Positions 26,230-35,200 are shown, numbered from the stretch's first letter. The stretch: DNA of 64,000 bases from Aquimarina sp. BL5 (GCF_003443675.1 NZ_CP031963.1:1387501-1451500), one strand, 5' to 3'. Notes: generated by a model not told the origin, from the sequence alone. Numbers and translations are program-made.

Positions 26230-26892
26230 TTATGATGTCAACGCATACATTACAATGTTAACACCAAATCTGGTATTGTCTATTTTATACCATCGTTTAT
26301 TTCTAAAATCATAATCCCACTCACAACCATAGTCTTTGTTACTATAAAGAACGCCAATCCTTCCATTAACCTGAATTGCCTTCAAATAATCATGTACGAT
26401 ATCATCTCCCCATCCATTCAGCTCTTGAGAAGTAGTTGGTGGGCCATCTTCAAACTCAAAAAATATTTTATAAATCTCATGAGTATTAGGAATTTTTTTT
26501 AATGCTTGCGGTCCAAAAATATCAGACATCTGCTGCTCAAATGATTTAGAGAATAATCCATCTATATCGTGATTACAATCATCCGCAAATACAAAACCTC
26601 CGTTATCGATATATTTTTTAAAATTCTCCCTTTCCTTTTTGGTAAACTGTACCAATTTATGGCCAGAGATATAGCAAAACGGGCTTTTGAATATCTCATC
26701 ACTACTCAAAGAGATAATTCTTTCTTGAGTATCTACTTTTAGGGTAGTATACTCCACAAGAGAGTTTAATAGATTAGAAGGCATTCTTTGATCTACATCC
26801 CAATCTCCTGATTCGTATTGTAATCGTGTAAAGAAAAATTTATTGCTCAATATGAAATTAACTAGGTATACTAAAGAAACAATATAGATCAT
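26230..26892 (-). CDS. DUF4159 domain protein
   Basis: A 220-residue protein with an N-terminal hydrophobic signal/anchor (MIYIVSLVYLVNFIL). The DUF4159 domain includes FFFTRLQYESGDWDVDQRMPSN, YIDNGGFVFADDCNHD (a ThuA-like/amidotransferase-like segment) and NGRIGVLYSNKDYGCEWDYD near the end. DUF4159 genes frequently head MoxR-DUF58-BatA operons, as here. The role is unknown but likely periplasmic. It is the first gene of the six-gene operon. Confidence 0.87.
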   Translation of the reverse strand: MIYIVSLVYLVNFILSNKFFFTRLQYESGDWDVDQRMPSNLLNSLVEYTTLKVDTQERIISLSSDEIFKSPFCYISGHKLVQFTKKERENFKKYIDNGGFVFADDCNHDIDGLFSKSFEQQMSDIFGPQALKKIPNTHEIYKIFFEFEDGPPTTSQELNGWGDDIVHDYLKAIQVNGRIGVLYSNKDYGCEWDYDFRNKRWYKIDNTRFGVNIVMYALTS

Positions 26893-26915
26893 TAAATATA
26901 AAAATGATCTAAAAT

Positions 26916-26944
26916 TAAAGTTAATTAGGATTCTCTTAAACCAA
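26916..26944 (-). promoter_or_regulatory. Candidate promoter of the MoxR operon
   Basis: On the minus strand TTGG, then 21 bp later TAACTTTA, approximates the Bacteroidota TTTG/TAnnTTTG pattern. The -7 element ends 24 bp before the DUF4159 ATG. Two bases differ from consensus. Confidence 0.35.
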
Positions 26945-26955
26945 TTACTACCGTT

Positions 26956-27005
26956 AGAGCGTAATTAAAAAACCGGCGGTACACCATATATTTTAATTAC
27001 GCTCT
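26956..27005 (-). terminator. Terminator/strong hairpin after tldE
   Basis: AGAGCGTAATTAAAA and TTTTAATTACGCTCT form a perfect 15-bp stem around a 20-nt loop. It lies between the TldE gene and the MoxR operon, separating the two transcripts. Confidence 0.65.
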
Positions 27006-27051
27006 ATTTAATAGTATCCTATTTTTAGATTTTTAAAACAGTACTTTAAGA

Positions 27052-28368
27052 TTATACTGCATCTGATAAACTGGTAAAGGTAAAGTCTCTTATTTTCATA
27101 TAAGGAACTAGATTACCGTCAATTCGTACCTGCTTACCTAGAGTTTCCAGATTATTAAGCATAATGATCGGGCTTTCATTAAATCTGAAATTCTTCACTG
27201 GATGCTTTATTTTTCCGTTTTCTATATAGAAAGTTCCATCTCTGGTAAGTCCTGTATATAGTAAAGTTTGAGGGTCTACGGTTCTTATATACCACAATCG
27301 GGTAACTAGAATTCCTTTCTTCGTTCCTTTAATAAGATCATCTAAGGATGCATCGCCTCCTTGCATAATAAATCCATTAGGGAACGGCACAGGATCTACT
27401 CCCTTTTTCTCTGCCCAATAACGACTATATGCTAAGTTTTTTACAACTCCATTTTCTATCCAACTTGTCTTTTTCAGTGGTTGTCCTGAACCATTCCAAG
27501 TACCTGTAGGAACTTCGGGATTCAATGGATCTGACCAAATATTTACACGTTCATCTACAATCTTCTCTCCCATTTTGGTTCCTCCGCCTTCTTTAGACAT
27601 AAAACTACGTCCTTCATCAGCAGTCCGTGCATTAAATGCAAACGCCATATTACCTAGAAGACCAACCGAAGCTGCCGGTTCTAAAATCACTGTGTATTTA
27701 CCAGGTTCTATTGCCTTAGCCTCTTTAGACATAACTGCTTTATCTATCGCTACTTTAGAAGCTTCTACGGCATTAAACTTACTGACATCATTATAATCTC
27801 TGGTTACCCAACCAGATCCAGTACCATCGTTACTACGCATGGTTACCGTAAAACTGGCATTAGTAGATTGATTGTATGCAAACAAACCACTAGAGTTCAT
27901 CATTGCACTAAACCCAGCAGAATCATTAAAGAATCCTGCTGCAGTAACTTTCTTAGCCGCTGCTGGTTCAATACTACTATTAGCAACTTCTGCACGATAC
28001 TCCGGTGTTATCTTTGCAGTAGCTTCTTTATAAGTAATCGATTTATCATATGTCTGTGGCCCTAATGGTGCCATAAATTCTGGATTCTCTGGAGAAAGTT
28101 TTGCCAATTCCTCAGCTCTTTTTACCACTTTCTTTAAAGACTCATCATCAAACTCATCAATAGTAGCTGTTCCAGATTTCTTTCCAAAATTAGATTGCAC
28201 TACTAAGGTTTGATTTGATCTATGTCCAGCCGTAGATACGGTATTTCTAGCATAACGGATATTACCACTTTCGCTTCCGCTTAAATTTATTTCACAAGCA
28301 TCTGCAGTAGAAAAGCTCATCGCTTTTTCCATAATCTGCTTTGCTTCTTCTTTAGAATATATTGCCAT
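27052..28368 (-). CDS. tldE: TldE/PmbA-family metalloprotease subunit
   Basis: A 438-residue protein of the TldD/PmbA (U62) family, TldE side. The N-terminal domain has IMEKAMSFSTADACEI and RYARNTVSTAGHRSNQ, and the C-terminal beta region has GKYTVILEPAASVGLLGNM. The HExxxH zinc motif of TldD is missing, as expected for the TldE subunit. TldD and TldE form a heterodimer that degrades unfolded peptides. The gene follows tldD by 30 bp on the same strand. It lacks a signal peptide, unlike its partner here. Confidence 0.88.
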   Translation of the reverse strand: MAIYSKEEAKQIMEKAMSFSTADACEINLSGSESGNIRYARNTVSTAGHRSNQTLVVQSNFGKKSGTATIDEFDDESLKKVVKRAEELAKLSPENPEFMAPLGPQTYDKSITYKEATAKITPEYRAEVANSSIEPAAAKKVTAAGFFNDSAGFSAMMNSSGLFAYNQSTNASFTVTMRSNDGTGSGWVTRDYNDVSKFNAVEASKVAIDKAVMSKEAKAIEPGKYTVILEPAASVGLLGNMAFAFNARTADEGRSFMSKEGGGTKMGEKIVDERVNIWSDPLNPEVPTGTWNGSGQPLKKTSWIENGVVKNLAYSRYWAEKKGVDPVPFPNGFIMQGGDASLDDLIKGTKKGILVTRLWYIRTVDPQTLLYTGLTRDGTFYIENGKIKHPVKNFRFNESPIIMLNNLETLGKQVRIDGNLVPYMKIRDFTFTSLSDAV

Positions 28369-28398
28369 GATATTTTTTATTTGTAATAAGACTGTGAT

Positions 28399-30039
28399 TT
28401 AAATTTTTCTACCTGTGTTGATCACATTCACACCATTAAAGCGTGTGGTAGAACTTCCGTGAGATACAGCACTTATTTGAGAAGGCTGTCCTTTACCATC
28501 AAAGAATGACCCGAACATTCGATAATCATCTTTGTCACATATCTTAGCACAAGAATTCCAGAACTCTTGCGTGTTAGATTGATATGCCACATCATCTAGC
28601 ATACCTACAATTTTTCCATTTTTGATTTCATAAAACACCGTTCCACCAAACTGGAAATTATATCGTTGTTGATCAATAGAATATGAACCTCTACCTGCTA
28701 TGTAAATTCCTTTTTCTACGTCTTTGATCATATCATCTATAGAATATTTCTCTTTTCCCGGTTCTAAGGAAACGTTAGGCATACGCTGGAACTGTACATC
28801 ATTCCAACTCTGGGAATAGCAGCATCCGTGAGACTCATTTTGATCGATCATATGAACCTGATCACGTATTGCCTGATAATTGGTTAGTACTCCATTACGC
28901 ACTAAATCCCATTTCTTAGTTTTTACACCTTCATCATCATATCCTACAGCTCCTAAGGAACCTACTTGTGTTTTATCGGCAACAAGGTTTACAATATCGC
29001 TACCATATTTGAAGTTCTTGGTCTTCCATTTATCTAAGGTAGCAAAACTTGTTCCTGCGTAATTAGCTTCGTATCCTAATACTCTATCTAATTCTAATGG
29101 ATGTCCAACGGATTCGTGGATGGTTAAACCTAAATGATTCGGTTCTAATACTAAATCGTATTTACCTGCTTCTACAGATTTTGCCGTTAATCTTGCCTTA
29201 GCTTGTTTAGCAGCCAGCGTTGCATCCTCTACAATATCATAACTCTTACGATATAGATTGAGTCCTTCAGGACCTTTTAGTTTTTCTGAAGCTAATCCGT
29301 CCATATATTCATACCCCATTCCCATTGGAGCACTCATAGCTTGACGTGATTTAAATTTACCTGTACCTTTGTCAATGGCTGTTACCGTAAATGTAGGCCA
29401 GATACGATGTACATCTTGATCTATATAAGATCCATCCGTAGAAGCAAAATATTTTTGCTCATTAACCATAAAAAGTCCTGAGTTTACATAATTTGCTCCA
29501 TTCTCTAAGGCAGCGGCATTTGCAGATAATAATAAATCTACCTTTTCTGAAACTGGTACATCTTTAAAATCCTTTTTAATAGGAGTTTTCCAGGTTACTT
29601 CTCCGTGTGACTTAACCGGAGCTAGTTTCACTTCTACTTTCTGAATCTTGGAATTCGCTTTTGCTATTGCTACTGCTTGATCTGTAGCTTTTTTAATTCC
29701 ATCTTCGGTAACGCTATTTGTCGATGCAAATCCCCAAGTACCTTTAACGATAACTCGAATTCCGATTCCAAATGATTCTGTATTTACTACATTCTGTACT
29801 TTGTCTTCTCTAGTAAATACATATTGGTTCAAGTACCTACCAATTCTAGCATCGGCATAAGTAGCTCCTAATGATTTTGCTGTATTAAGCGCTACATCTG
29901 CCATTTTTTTCTTAATGGCTATGTCCATTCCCGGATTAAGCAATGCTTCTGCGGGAATGTCATTTCCCAGGAGTAGCGAAGGCATCATTAAAGCACCTGC
30001 TCCTAATCCTGTGTATTGAATAAAATCTCTACGTTTCAT
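28399..30039 (-). CDS. tldD: TldD-family zinc metalloprotease with Tat-like leader
   Basis: A 546-residue protein. The N-terminus MKRRDFIQYTGLGAGALMM looks like a twin-arginine signal, so export is predicted. The family body follows from about residue 40, with the zinc-binding HESVGHPLELDR motif (about residues 318-329) and the C-terminal SHGSSTTRFNGVNV segment. TldD supplies the active site of the TldD/TldE peptidase. An exported TldD with an apparently unexported TldE is unusual compared with E. coli, where both are cytosolic, but leaders on TldD-like proteins are common in Bacteroidota. Confidence 0.88.
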   Translation of the reverse strand: MKRRDFIQYTGLGAGALMMPSLLLGNDIPAEALLNPGMDIAIKKKMADVALNTAKSLGATYADARIGRYLNQYVFTREDKVQNVVNTESFGIGIRVIVKGTWGFASTNSVTEDGIKKATDQAVAIAKANSKIQKVEVKLAPVKSHGEVTWKTPIKKDFKDVPVSEKVDLLLSANAAALENGANYVNSGLFMVNEQKYFASTDGSYIDQDVHRIWPTFTVTAIDKGTGKFKSRQAMSAPMGMGYEYMDGLASEKLKGPEGLNLYRKSYDIVEDATLAAKQAKARLTAKSVEAGKYDLVLEPNHLGLTIHESVGHPLELDRVLGYEANYAGTSFATLDKWKTKNFKYGSDIVNLVADKTQVGSLGAVGYDDEGVKTKKWDLVRNGVLTNYQAIRDQVHMIDQNESHGCCYSQSWNDVQFQRMPNVSLEPGKEKYSIDDMIKDVEKGIYIAGRGSYSIDQQRYNFQFGGTVFYEIKNGKIVGMLDDVAYQSNTQEFWNSCAKICDKDDYRMFGSFFDGKGQPSQISAVSHGSSTTRFNGVNVINTGRKI

Positions 30040-30556
30040 AAACCTCTTTTTTGATTGAGTGAATATTAAAATAAGTCTGATGAATTTTATCTTATAAAAG
30101 ATCTTTTAGTTTCTATGATACTTGACCATATCCTAAAGTTTTGTTACAAGACTAACTTTCGTTAGCTTTAAAAGTAGAAAAATTAAATCAAAGTACCATA
30201 CCTCCCTGAATCTTCATCACAGGATTTTAGTAGTAGAATTCCGCAAAACACCTCAGGACAAACTCGTATTATAAAATATTGATTAACAATTACTTAAAAT
30301 CGATTTCCTAATTACATAATTCTCATAAAATTGAGCGAAATCATACTAAAAAAACATAAAAACAACACTTGTTTAAATTTTTGTTAAAGTTTCAAGCTGT
30401 TCTTTAACAAAAACTCAAAAAAAATTTAAGAAAAGATAGTAGTAACATTATTGAGACAGTTTCTCTTTAAAAAAGAACTGTTTTCACTCTAACGAACCTT
30501 CTTACATGGTGTAATTTTTCAGTAATAATTCGACTATATACAAATATGTATTCGTA
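30040..30556. other. Divergent intergenic region, no gene seen
   Basis: 517 bp of AT-rich sequence between the divergent tldD and AraC-family genes. A small palindrome, CTAACTTTCGTTAG (about 30150), is present. No coding frame, tRNA or repeat is supported. Confidence 0.6.
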
Positions 30557-31609
30557 ATGGTTGTTAAATTTACTCCGCAAATAAATAAAGTCTACTTCAT
30601 TAACCAATATACATTGTACCAGATCATATCTGGCAATGGGGGTATTCAGGTAGATTTTAAGAACTATTTTGACTGGAAAGACAAAGCTATTTATCTAGAA
30701 AAAGGGCAATATATTAAGTTCTTATCGGATGATTTTTTTGTGCTCAAAATAGAATTTCCAAATGAAACAATTTTTAGAAATAAAGAATTCCGGGTACTTT
30801 TTAAACATCTTATTTCTTTAGGATACATTGACTTTGAAAAGTCTAATAGTTTTCAAAAAATCATACATCAATTCAATTCAAATATTGAACTAAATACTAT
30901 TATAGATACTTCTACAAAGCAATGGTATTTACAAAATCCGTTTAAAGCAAATAAAGAGGAATATCAAATTATTTTTGACACCAAAGAAATTATAGACGAA
31001 CAATACTCTAGCAATATCAATACAAAAGATATTACCGCATATGTAAATGAGAAAGGATATAATATTCAATCTTTGATCAAAAGTAAAGTTGGTGTGTCGG
31101 TTAAATCCCTTCTATCGAACAAAAAATTACTAGAGAGTAAAAAAGAAATTGTTTTTACGGATAAGAGTATTAAGGAAATATCATATGACTTGGGATATAA
31201 TGATCCTGCCTATTTTAATAGAGTTTTCTCTAATAGTGTAGGCAAAAATCCTATTCAGTTTAGGAAAGACTTTGATTATCAAAACAGAGATCGTTTTTCT
31301 CAAAACATTATGGAACTGCTTAAGCTGTATCACACCCAAGAAAGAAACCTAGATTTTTATGCTTCTAAAATGAACCTATCTGCTAAAACGCTTTCTAAAA
31401 AAGTAAAAGACAGGATGCAGACTTCATTAGGTAAACTTATCCGATATCAAATGATTGACACTTCTAAATCTATGCTATATCAGGATCTAAGTATTAAAGA
31501 GATCTCTTTACAACTAGGTTTTGAAGAGCCTAATCATTTTTCTAATTTCTTTAAGCATTATACAGGAGAATCCCCTTCACAGTTTAAAAACAAAAAGTAC
31601 AATAACTAG
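30557..31609 (+). CDS. AraC-family regulator with two tandem DNA-binding domains
   Basis: A 350-residue protein. An N-terminal part (about 1-150) may be a cupin-like sensor domain (FTPQINKVYFINQYTLYQI). It is followed by two successive AraC/XylS C-terminal signatures. The first ends KEISYDLGYNDPAYFNRVFS then SVGKNPIQFRK (about 200-240). The second ends KEISLQLGFEEPNHFSNFFK then YTGESPSQFK (about 308-345). One such domain is normal, so the duplication is unusual. Two small genes downstream (SnoaL-like and YHS) are the likely targets, starting 91 bp after the stop. Confidence 0.88.
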   Translation: MVVKFTPQINKVYFINQYTLYQIISGNGGIQVDFKNYFDWKDKAIYLEKGQYIKFLSDDFFVLKIEFPNETIFRNKEFRVLFKHLISLGYIDFEKSNSFQKIIHQFNSNIELNTIIDTSTKQWYLQNPFKANKEEYQIIFDTKEIIDEQYSSNINTKDITAYVNEKGYNIQSLIKSKVGVSVKSLLSNKKLLESKKEIVFTDKSIKEISYDLGYNDPAYFNRVFSNSVGKNPIQFRKDFDYQNRDRFSQNIMELLKLYHTQERNLDFYASKMNLSAKTLSKKVKDRMQTSLGKLIRYQMIDTSKSMLYQDLSIKEISLQLGFEEPNHFSNFFKHYTGESPSQFKNKKYNN

Positions 31610-31700
31610 CGCCTTTTTTGTAGTCATATTTGTCAGACATATCCAGAAATTTGTAGTGTAATTACAAACAACATTTATTTAATCATAAAAAATAAAACAA

Positions 31701-32051
31701 ATGGATATTAAAAAATTAGCTACAGAAATGGACAGCATAGTTGCTAAGGGCGGCATAGTAGATGCCGTAAAGCAATTTTTTGCACAAGAGGCTACTACCT
31801 CAGATTACAACAATATCACTACCAACAATAAAACTCAAATGGTAGAGAAAATGGAAGGTTTTGCCAATGCTATTAAAAAAGTGAATAATATTACACTTCA
31901 TCATACCATAGTGGATGGTAATGTTTCTGCCTCAGAATTTACTTTTGATTTCGATATGACAGACAATAGTTCTATCTATTGGCACGAAATTATTAGAAGG
32001 GTTTGGAATCAAGAAGGTAAGGTTATACAAGAAGAATACTTTAATGCTTAA
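31701..32051 (+). CDS. SnoaL/NTF2-like fold protein
   Basis: A 116-residue protein without signal peptide. The size, the helical start (KKLATEMDSIVAKGGIVDAVKQFF) and the strand pattern (NNITLHHTIVDGNVSASEFTF, then IIRRVWNQEGKVIQEEYFN) fit a SnoaL-like cone-shaped fold. Function unassigned. It is followed after 15 bp by the YHS gene and lies just downstream of the AraC-type regulator, so the pair is probably regulated by it. Confidence 0.65.
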   Translation: MDIKKLATEMDSIVAKGGIVDAVKQFFAQEATTSDYNNITTNNKTQMVEKMEGFANAIKKVNNITLHHTIVDGNVSASEFTFDFDMTDNSSIYWHEIIRRVWNQEGKVIQEEYFNA

Positions 32052-32066
32052 AATAAATAATATACA

Positions 32067-32540
32067 ATGAAAACTTTAAAAACAATAAAAATCACATTAG
32101 TCGCAGTTCTATTTACTGCTACAATTTTTGGTCAGGATAAAAAAGCAAACAATATAGATAATAGTAATATTGCATTACAAGGATACAGTCCAGTATCCTA
32201 TTTAGATCTTGGTATTGCACAAAGAGGTACTAAAGAATATAAATCTGAACACGAAAAAGTAATATACTACTTTACCACCAAGGAACAGAAAGCTACATTC
32301 GATAAGAATCCGAAAAAGTATATACCTCAATACGGCGGGTTCTGCGCCTTCGGAATATATGCCGGTGCAAAATTTAGACCTGATCCCAACAAATTTGTAA
32401 TAAAAGATGGCAAATACTTTCTTTTCCTATATAATATTGAATTAGATGCTCAACAATTATGGTTGGCAGAAAATAATCATAATACATTAGTTTCTAAGGC
32501 CAATAGTAATTGGACGAAACTTATAAACACTTATAATTAA
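32067..32540 (+). CDS. Exported YHS-domain protein
   Basis: A 157-residue protein. The signal peptide (about 1-22, ending TIFGQ) is followed by a YHS domain at about 37-85: ALQGYSPVSYLDLG, VIYYFTTKEQKATFDKNPKKYIPQYGGFCA. YHS domains occur in metal-handling proteins. The single Cys lies in YGGFCAFG. It is probably co-transcribed with the SnoaL-like gene (15 bp gap) and ends at a hairpin terminator. Confidence 0.85.
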   Translation: MKTLKTIKITLVAVLFTATIFGQDKKANNIDNSNIALQGYSPVSYLDLGIAQRGTKEYKSEHEKVIYYFTTKEQKATFDKNPKKYIPQYGGFCAFGIYAGAKFRPDPNKFVIKDGKYFLFLYNIELDAQQLWLAENNHNTLVSKANSNWTKLINTYN

Positions 32541-32569
32541 ATAATTATAGGTTGCTCTTTTGTTTTTCT

Positions 32570-32602
32570 AATAACACCTTAACTAATTGTTAGGGTGTTA
32601 TT
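32570..32602 (+). terminator. Terminator-like hairpin after the YHS gene
   Basis: AATAACACC pairs perfectly with GGTGTTATT around a 15-nt loop, 30 bp after the stop codon. The T-run is weak. Confidence 0.55.
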
Positions 32603-32676
32603 TGAATAAATAAATATACCTTATAAACCATACCATAATATTTTATAATTTAAACTTCTAAATTTCCCTGAATTAT

Positions 32677-33252
32677 ATGAAAGAATTATTGACCTCGATT
32701 TCCAAATGTGATATCTGCAAGGCAAAATTAGAATTAGGTCCACGGCCAATAGTCTCGGCAGATATTAATAGTAAAATAGTTATCATAGGGCAAGCACCGG
32801 GAAGCATCGTCCATAAATCAGGAATTCCGTGGGATGATAAAAGCGGCGAAAATTTAAGAGCATGGATGGGAATCGATAATGACATTTTTTATAATCCAGA
32901 AATCATTGCTTTGATCCCTATGGGATTTTGCTATCCGGGACGAGGAAAATCTGGAGATCTGCCTCCAACAAAAGAATGTGCTCCACTATGGCATCATAAA
33001 TTATTAGATACTATGAACAATGTAGAACTTATCCTATTAATTGGCACCTATGCTCAGAAATACTATTTGGGTGATCAATTAAAACGTACCCTTACCGATA
33101 CTGTAAAACATTATAAAAAATATCTACCTGATCATTTTGTTTTACCACATCCATCGCCTAGAAATAATATTTGGCAAGCAAAAAATGCGTGGTTTAAGAA
33201 AGAGGTAATTCCACAATTACAGGATAGTGTACGATCTATTATTGCATCTTAA
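32677..33252 (+). CDS. Uracil-DNA-glycosylase-superfamily protein with Fe-S cysteines
   Basis: A 191-residue protein of the uracil-DNA glycosylase superfamily. Motif 1 is IIGQAPG (residues 36-42), and motif 2 is HPSPRNN (residues 158-164), the DNA-intercalation loop. Four cysteines, at 11, 14, 85 and 101, match the 4Fe-4S arrangement of family 4/5 enzymes (CxxC, then two Cys about 15 apart). Motif 2, however, is closer to families 1 and 3 than to the HPxA type. It likely acts in base-excision repair or DNA-damage sensing, in the cytosol. Monocistronic. Confidence 0.83.
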   Translation: MKELLTSISKCDICKAKLELGPRPIVSADINSKIVIIGQAPGSIVHKSGIPWDDKSGENLRAWMGIDNDIFYNPEIIALIPMGFCYPGRGKSGDLPPTKECAPLWHHKLLDTMNNVELILLIGTYAQKYYLGDQLKRTLTDTVKHYKKYLPDHFVLPHPSPRNNIWQAKNAWFKKEVIPQLQDSVRSIIAS

Positions 33253-33593
33253 TCAGCGTAGTCCATTAAAAAAATATTCTCTTCCCTAATAGTTATTTTG
33301 TTAACATTAATATAATTTACAGAAAACTAGTTTTAATACAAAATGATGTGTAATATTTTTTCCTAGATGTAGAATTTATTAAGATTATGTTATAATTAAC
33401 TAAAAAACAGTTAATTAGATTTTACACAAATCCATTCTACATTATCTTTAATAAAAATGAATTCCTTAAATCATTCGACATATTCATTTTATGGTATCGC
33501 TATTTATTTCACTACACTTTAATAAATAAAAGACATATACCTTGAGTGTCTTTAAATTATTCAGGGAATTAATCATCTTAAAAAAATAGTACT
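33253..33593. other. Intergenic region upstream of the GG-leader peptide gene
   Basis: A 341-bp AT-rich region that holds the short inverted repeat TTAACTAAAAAACAGTTAA (about 33396-33414). No gene seen. It probably carries the peptide promoter. Confidence 0.5.
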
Positions 33594-33842
33594 ATGAAAA
33601 AAAAGTTATTAAACTTAGGACGGGAACTAGACAGAAATCAGCAAAAACATATTAGAGGAGGTATGGGTCCTATAGCCATAGATGAAGGGATTTTTGACTC
33701 CTGCTCTAATCAACCTTGTGTACTAAACTCAAATGATTGTCCTCCAGGCGAAGTCTGCACATCATTTGTAACTAGAAGAGAATTCAGCGGAGGTGGAACC
33801 ACAGTAGTTTGGTATGAAAATGAGAATCTCTGTGCATGTTAA
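33594..33842 (+). CDS. Double-glycine-leader secreted peptide
   Basis: An 82-residue precursor. The leader (residues 1-23) fits the bacteriocin-type GG leader: LNLGRELDRNQQKHIRGG. The predicted mature peptide of about 60 residues has five to six Cys (SCSNQPCVLNSNDCPPG, VCTSF, LCAC), suggesting disulfides. Such leaders are cleaved by peptidase-containing ABC transporters, but no transporter lies in the window. Many Bacteroidota encode multiple such orphan peptides; activity is not known. Followed by a clear terminator. Confidence 0.8.
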   Translation: MKKKLLNLGRELDRNQQKHIRGGMGPIAIDEGIFDSCSNQPCVLNSNDCPPGEVCTSFVTRREFSGGGTTVVWYENENLCAC

Positions 33843-33856
33843 CATTAATTTAATTT

Positions 33857-33894
33857 AAAAACCAGAGGCTCTAAACTTCTGGTTTTCTTTTTTT
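33857..33894 (+). terminator. Intrinsic terminator of the GG-leader peptide gene
   Basis: AAAAACCAGA and TCTGGTTTT form a stem, followed by CTTTTTTT. It starts 15 bp after the stop codon. Confidence 0.65.
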
Positions 33895-33913
33895 ATGATA
33901 AAAATTAATCATT

Positions 33914-34432
33914 TTATAAATATCTTTCGTTTATAATATCCATATGCCAGGTCTCGTGACCGATAATAGTAAACGCAGCTGCTCTTGCAGACATACCCCC
34001 ACCATTCGCGTTACCAATATACTTCAATTGATCTTTAGTGATACTTTCTAGAAATAAAATAGAGCTTTGCCGGACTATTTTAAATTCGTTTATCAAAGAA
34101 TCTATTGATTTCTGATTTGCTCCAGAAGGTTCTATATAGATATTTTGATCAAATCCGGCTAAAGATGTTTTATCATTTCTGGCGATCCGAAAACATCTGT
34201 ACATAAATATTCTTTCGGTATCAATAAGATGCTGAAAAATCTCCATTACATTCCATTTTCCAGCTTCATAACGATATGATATTTTTGTATCTGGAATACC
34301 TTCAAAAAACTGAACAACGTTTTTCATTCCCTCTCTAAAACCGGCTATGAGTTCTATTTCTGTAGACAACTTATTAATATATCGCCCATAATATTGGTCA
34401 TACTCTTTCGCATCTAAATCGGTAATTTTCAT
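33914..34432 (-). CDS. DinB-family protein
   Basis: A 172-residue four-helix bundle protein of the DinB/YfiT superfamily. The three metal-ligand histidines appear as QHLIDTERIFMYR (about 77-90), and GHETWHMDIINER (about 157-169) contributes two. No signal peptide. The family includes thiol transferases and proteins of unknown role. It is convergent with the GG-leader peptide gene and monocistronic. Confidence 0.87.
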   Translation of the reverse strand: MKITDLDAKEYDQYYGRYINKLSTEIELIAGFREGMKNVVQFFEGIPDTKISYRYEAGKWNVMEIFQHLIDTERIFMYRCFRIARNDKTSLAGFDQNIYIEPSGANQKSIDSLINEFKIVRQSSILFLESITKDQLKYIGNANGGGMSARAAAFTIIGHETWHMDIINERYL

Positions 34433-34971
34433 TTCTCATATATTTAGTGTATACAATATTATTACTTCTTATGAATTGGATTGTAGTCCAGTTTCCAGAT
34501 AAGCTAGATTCCAGTTAAATTATTTTTTTACATTTAGCTCATTGTATACTTACTGTATTTTAATTTAGAGATGCCAGGATTTAATAAAATACAACTAACA
34601 ATTCTTTTAGCCGCGACAGTCATCACAATCATTGGTTTGATTACTGGTTGGTATTTTTTTATTTTCTTAGTAATTCCTATTGGATTTCTTTTTCGAAAAA
34701 AAGATTAACAAATTAAAAAATAATTCATTTAATTCGTTAAAAAACTGATGTAATCATAAGATTTAGCAAGAAAAATTCTGTTTGTTTAAAATCAGTATAA
34801 CTAACATTTATGTTTCTATCAACTTATGTCATAGATAAGCGGACCGAAATGTTAATTTTTTTTTTATATTTACCGCAAAAGTGTTTAGATAACTATTAAA
34901 TAGTTTAATCTTAAATTAAAATATTGGTAGTTTTAATTGAACATTTTTACGTTTATAATAAATATTGAGTT
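34433..34971. other. Gap holding one small membrane ORF
   Basis: A 539-bp region that holds the 45-residue membrane ORF at 34571 and otherwise only AT-rich sequence with T runs, including a run of nine T at about 34857. No further gene is supported. Confidence 0.5.
34571..34708 (+). CDS. Small membrane protein (45 aa)
   Basis: An ATG-started 45-codon frame. The N-terminus PGFNKIQLTI leads into two closely spaced hydrophobic segments (about 10-25 and 27-41), with a basic end FRKKD. Composition and clean topology suggest a real small membrane protein. No family recognised and no partner seen. Confidence 0.4.
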   Translation: MPGFNKIQLTILLAATVITIIGLITGWYFFIFLVIPIGFLFRKKD

Positions 34972-35193
34972 ATGGAATTAATGGAGAAAGCACGGGAGTT
35001 TGAGAGTAGAAGTATGAGCAATATGTCCACTAGTGATAGAGTTGAAGCATCTAGAGAAGCTAAAGATCTCGTTTTGAGTCTTAATGAAATCTACAAACAA
35101 AATAAGGATCCTGAAATCATGGAAATGATGAAGATCATTACTGCTAAAAAACAAAAAATTGAAAAAAGACTTAAGGGTAGACCTGAAGTTTAA
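34972..35193 (+). CDS. Small helical protein of unknown function
   Basis: A 73-residue, charged, wholly alpha-helical protein with Met-rich N-terminus (MELMEKAREFESRSMSN), an Arg/Lys-rich middle and a basic end (IEKRLKGRPEV). No known domain; similar short proteins are widespread in Flavobacteriaceae. No signal peptide. A bidirectional hairpin terminator separates it from the histidine kinase gene. Confidence 0.6.
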   Translation: MELMEKAREFESRSMSNMSTSDRVEASREAKDLVLSLNEIYKQNKDPEIMEMMKIITAKKQKIEKRLKGRPEV

Positions 35194-35200
35194 AAAGTTT

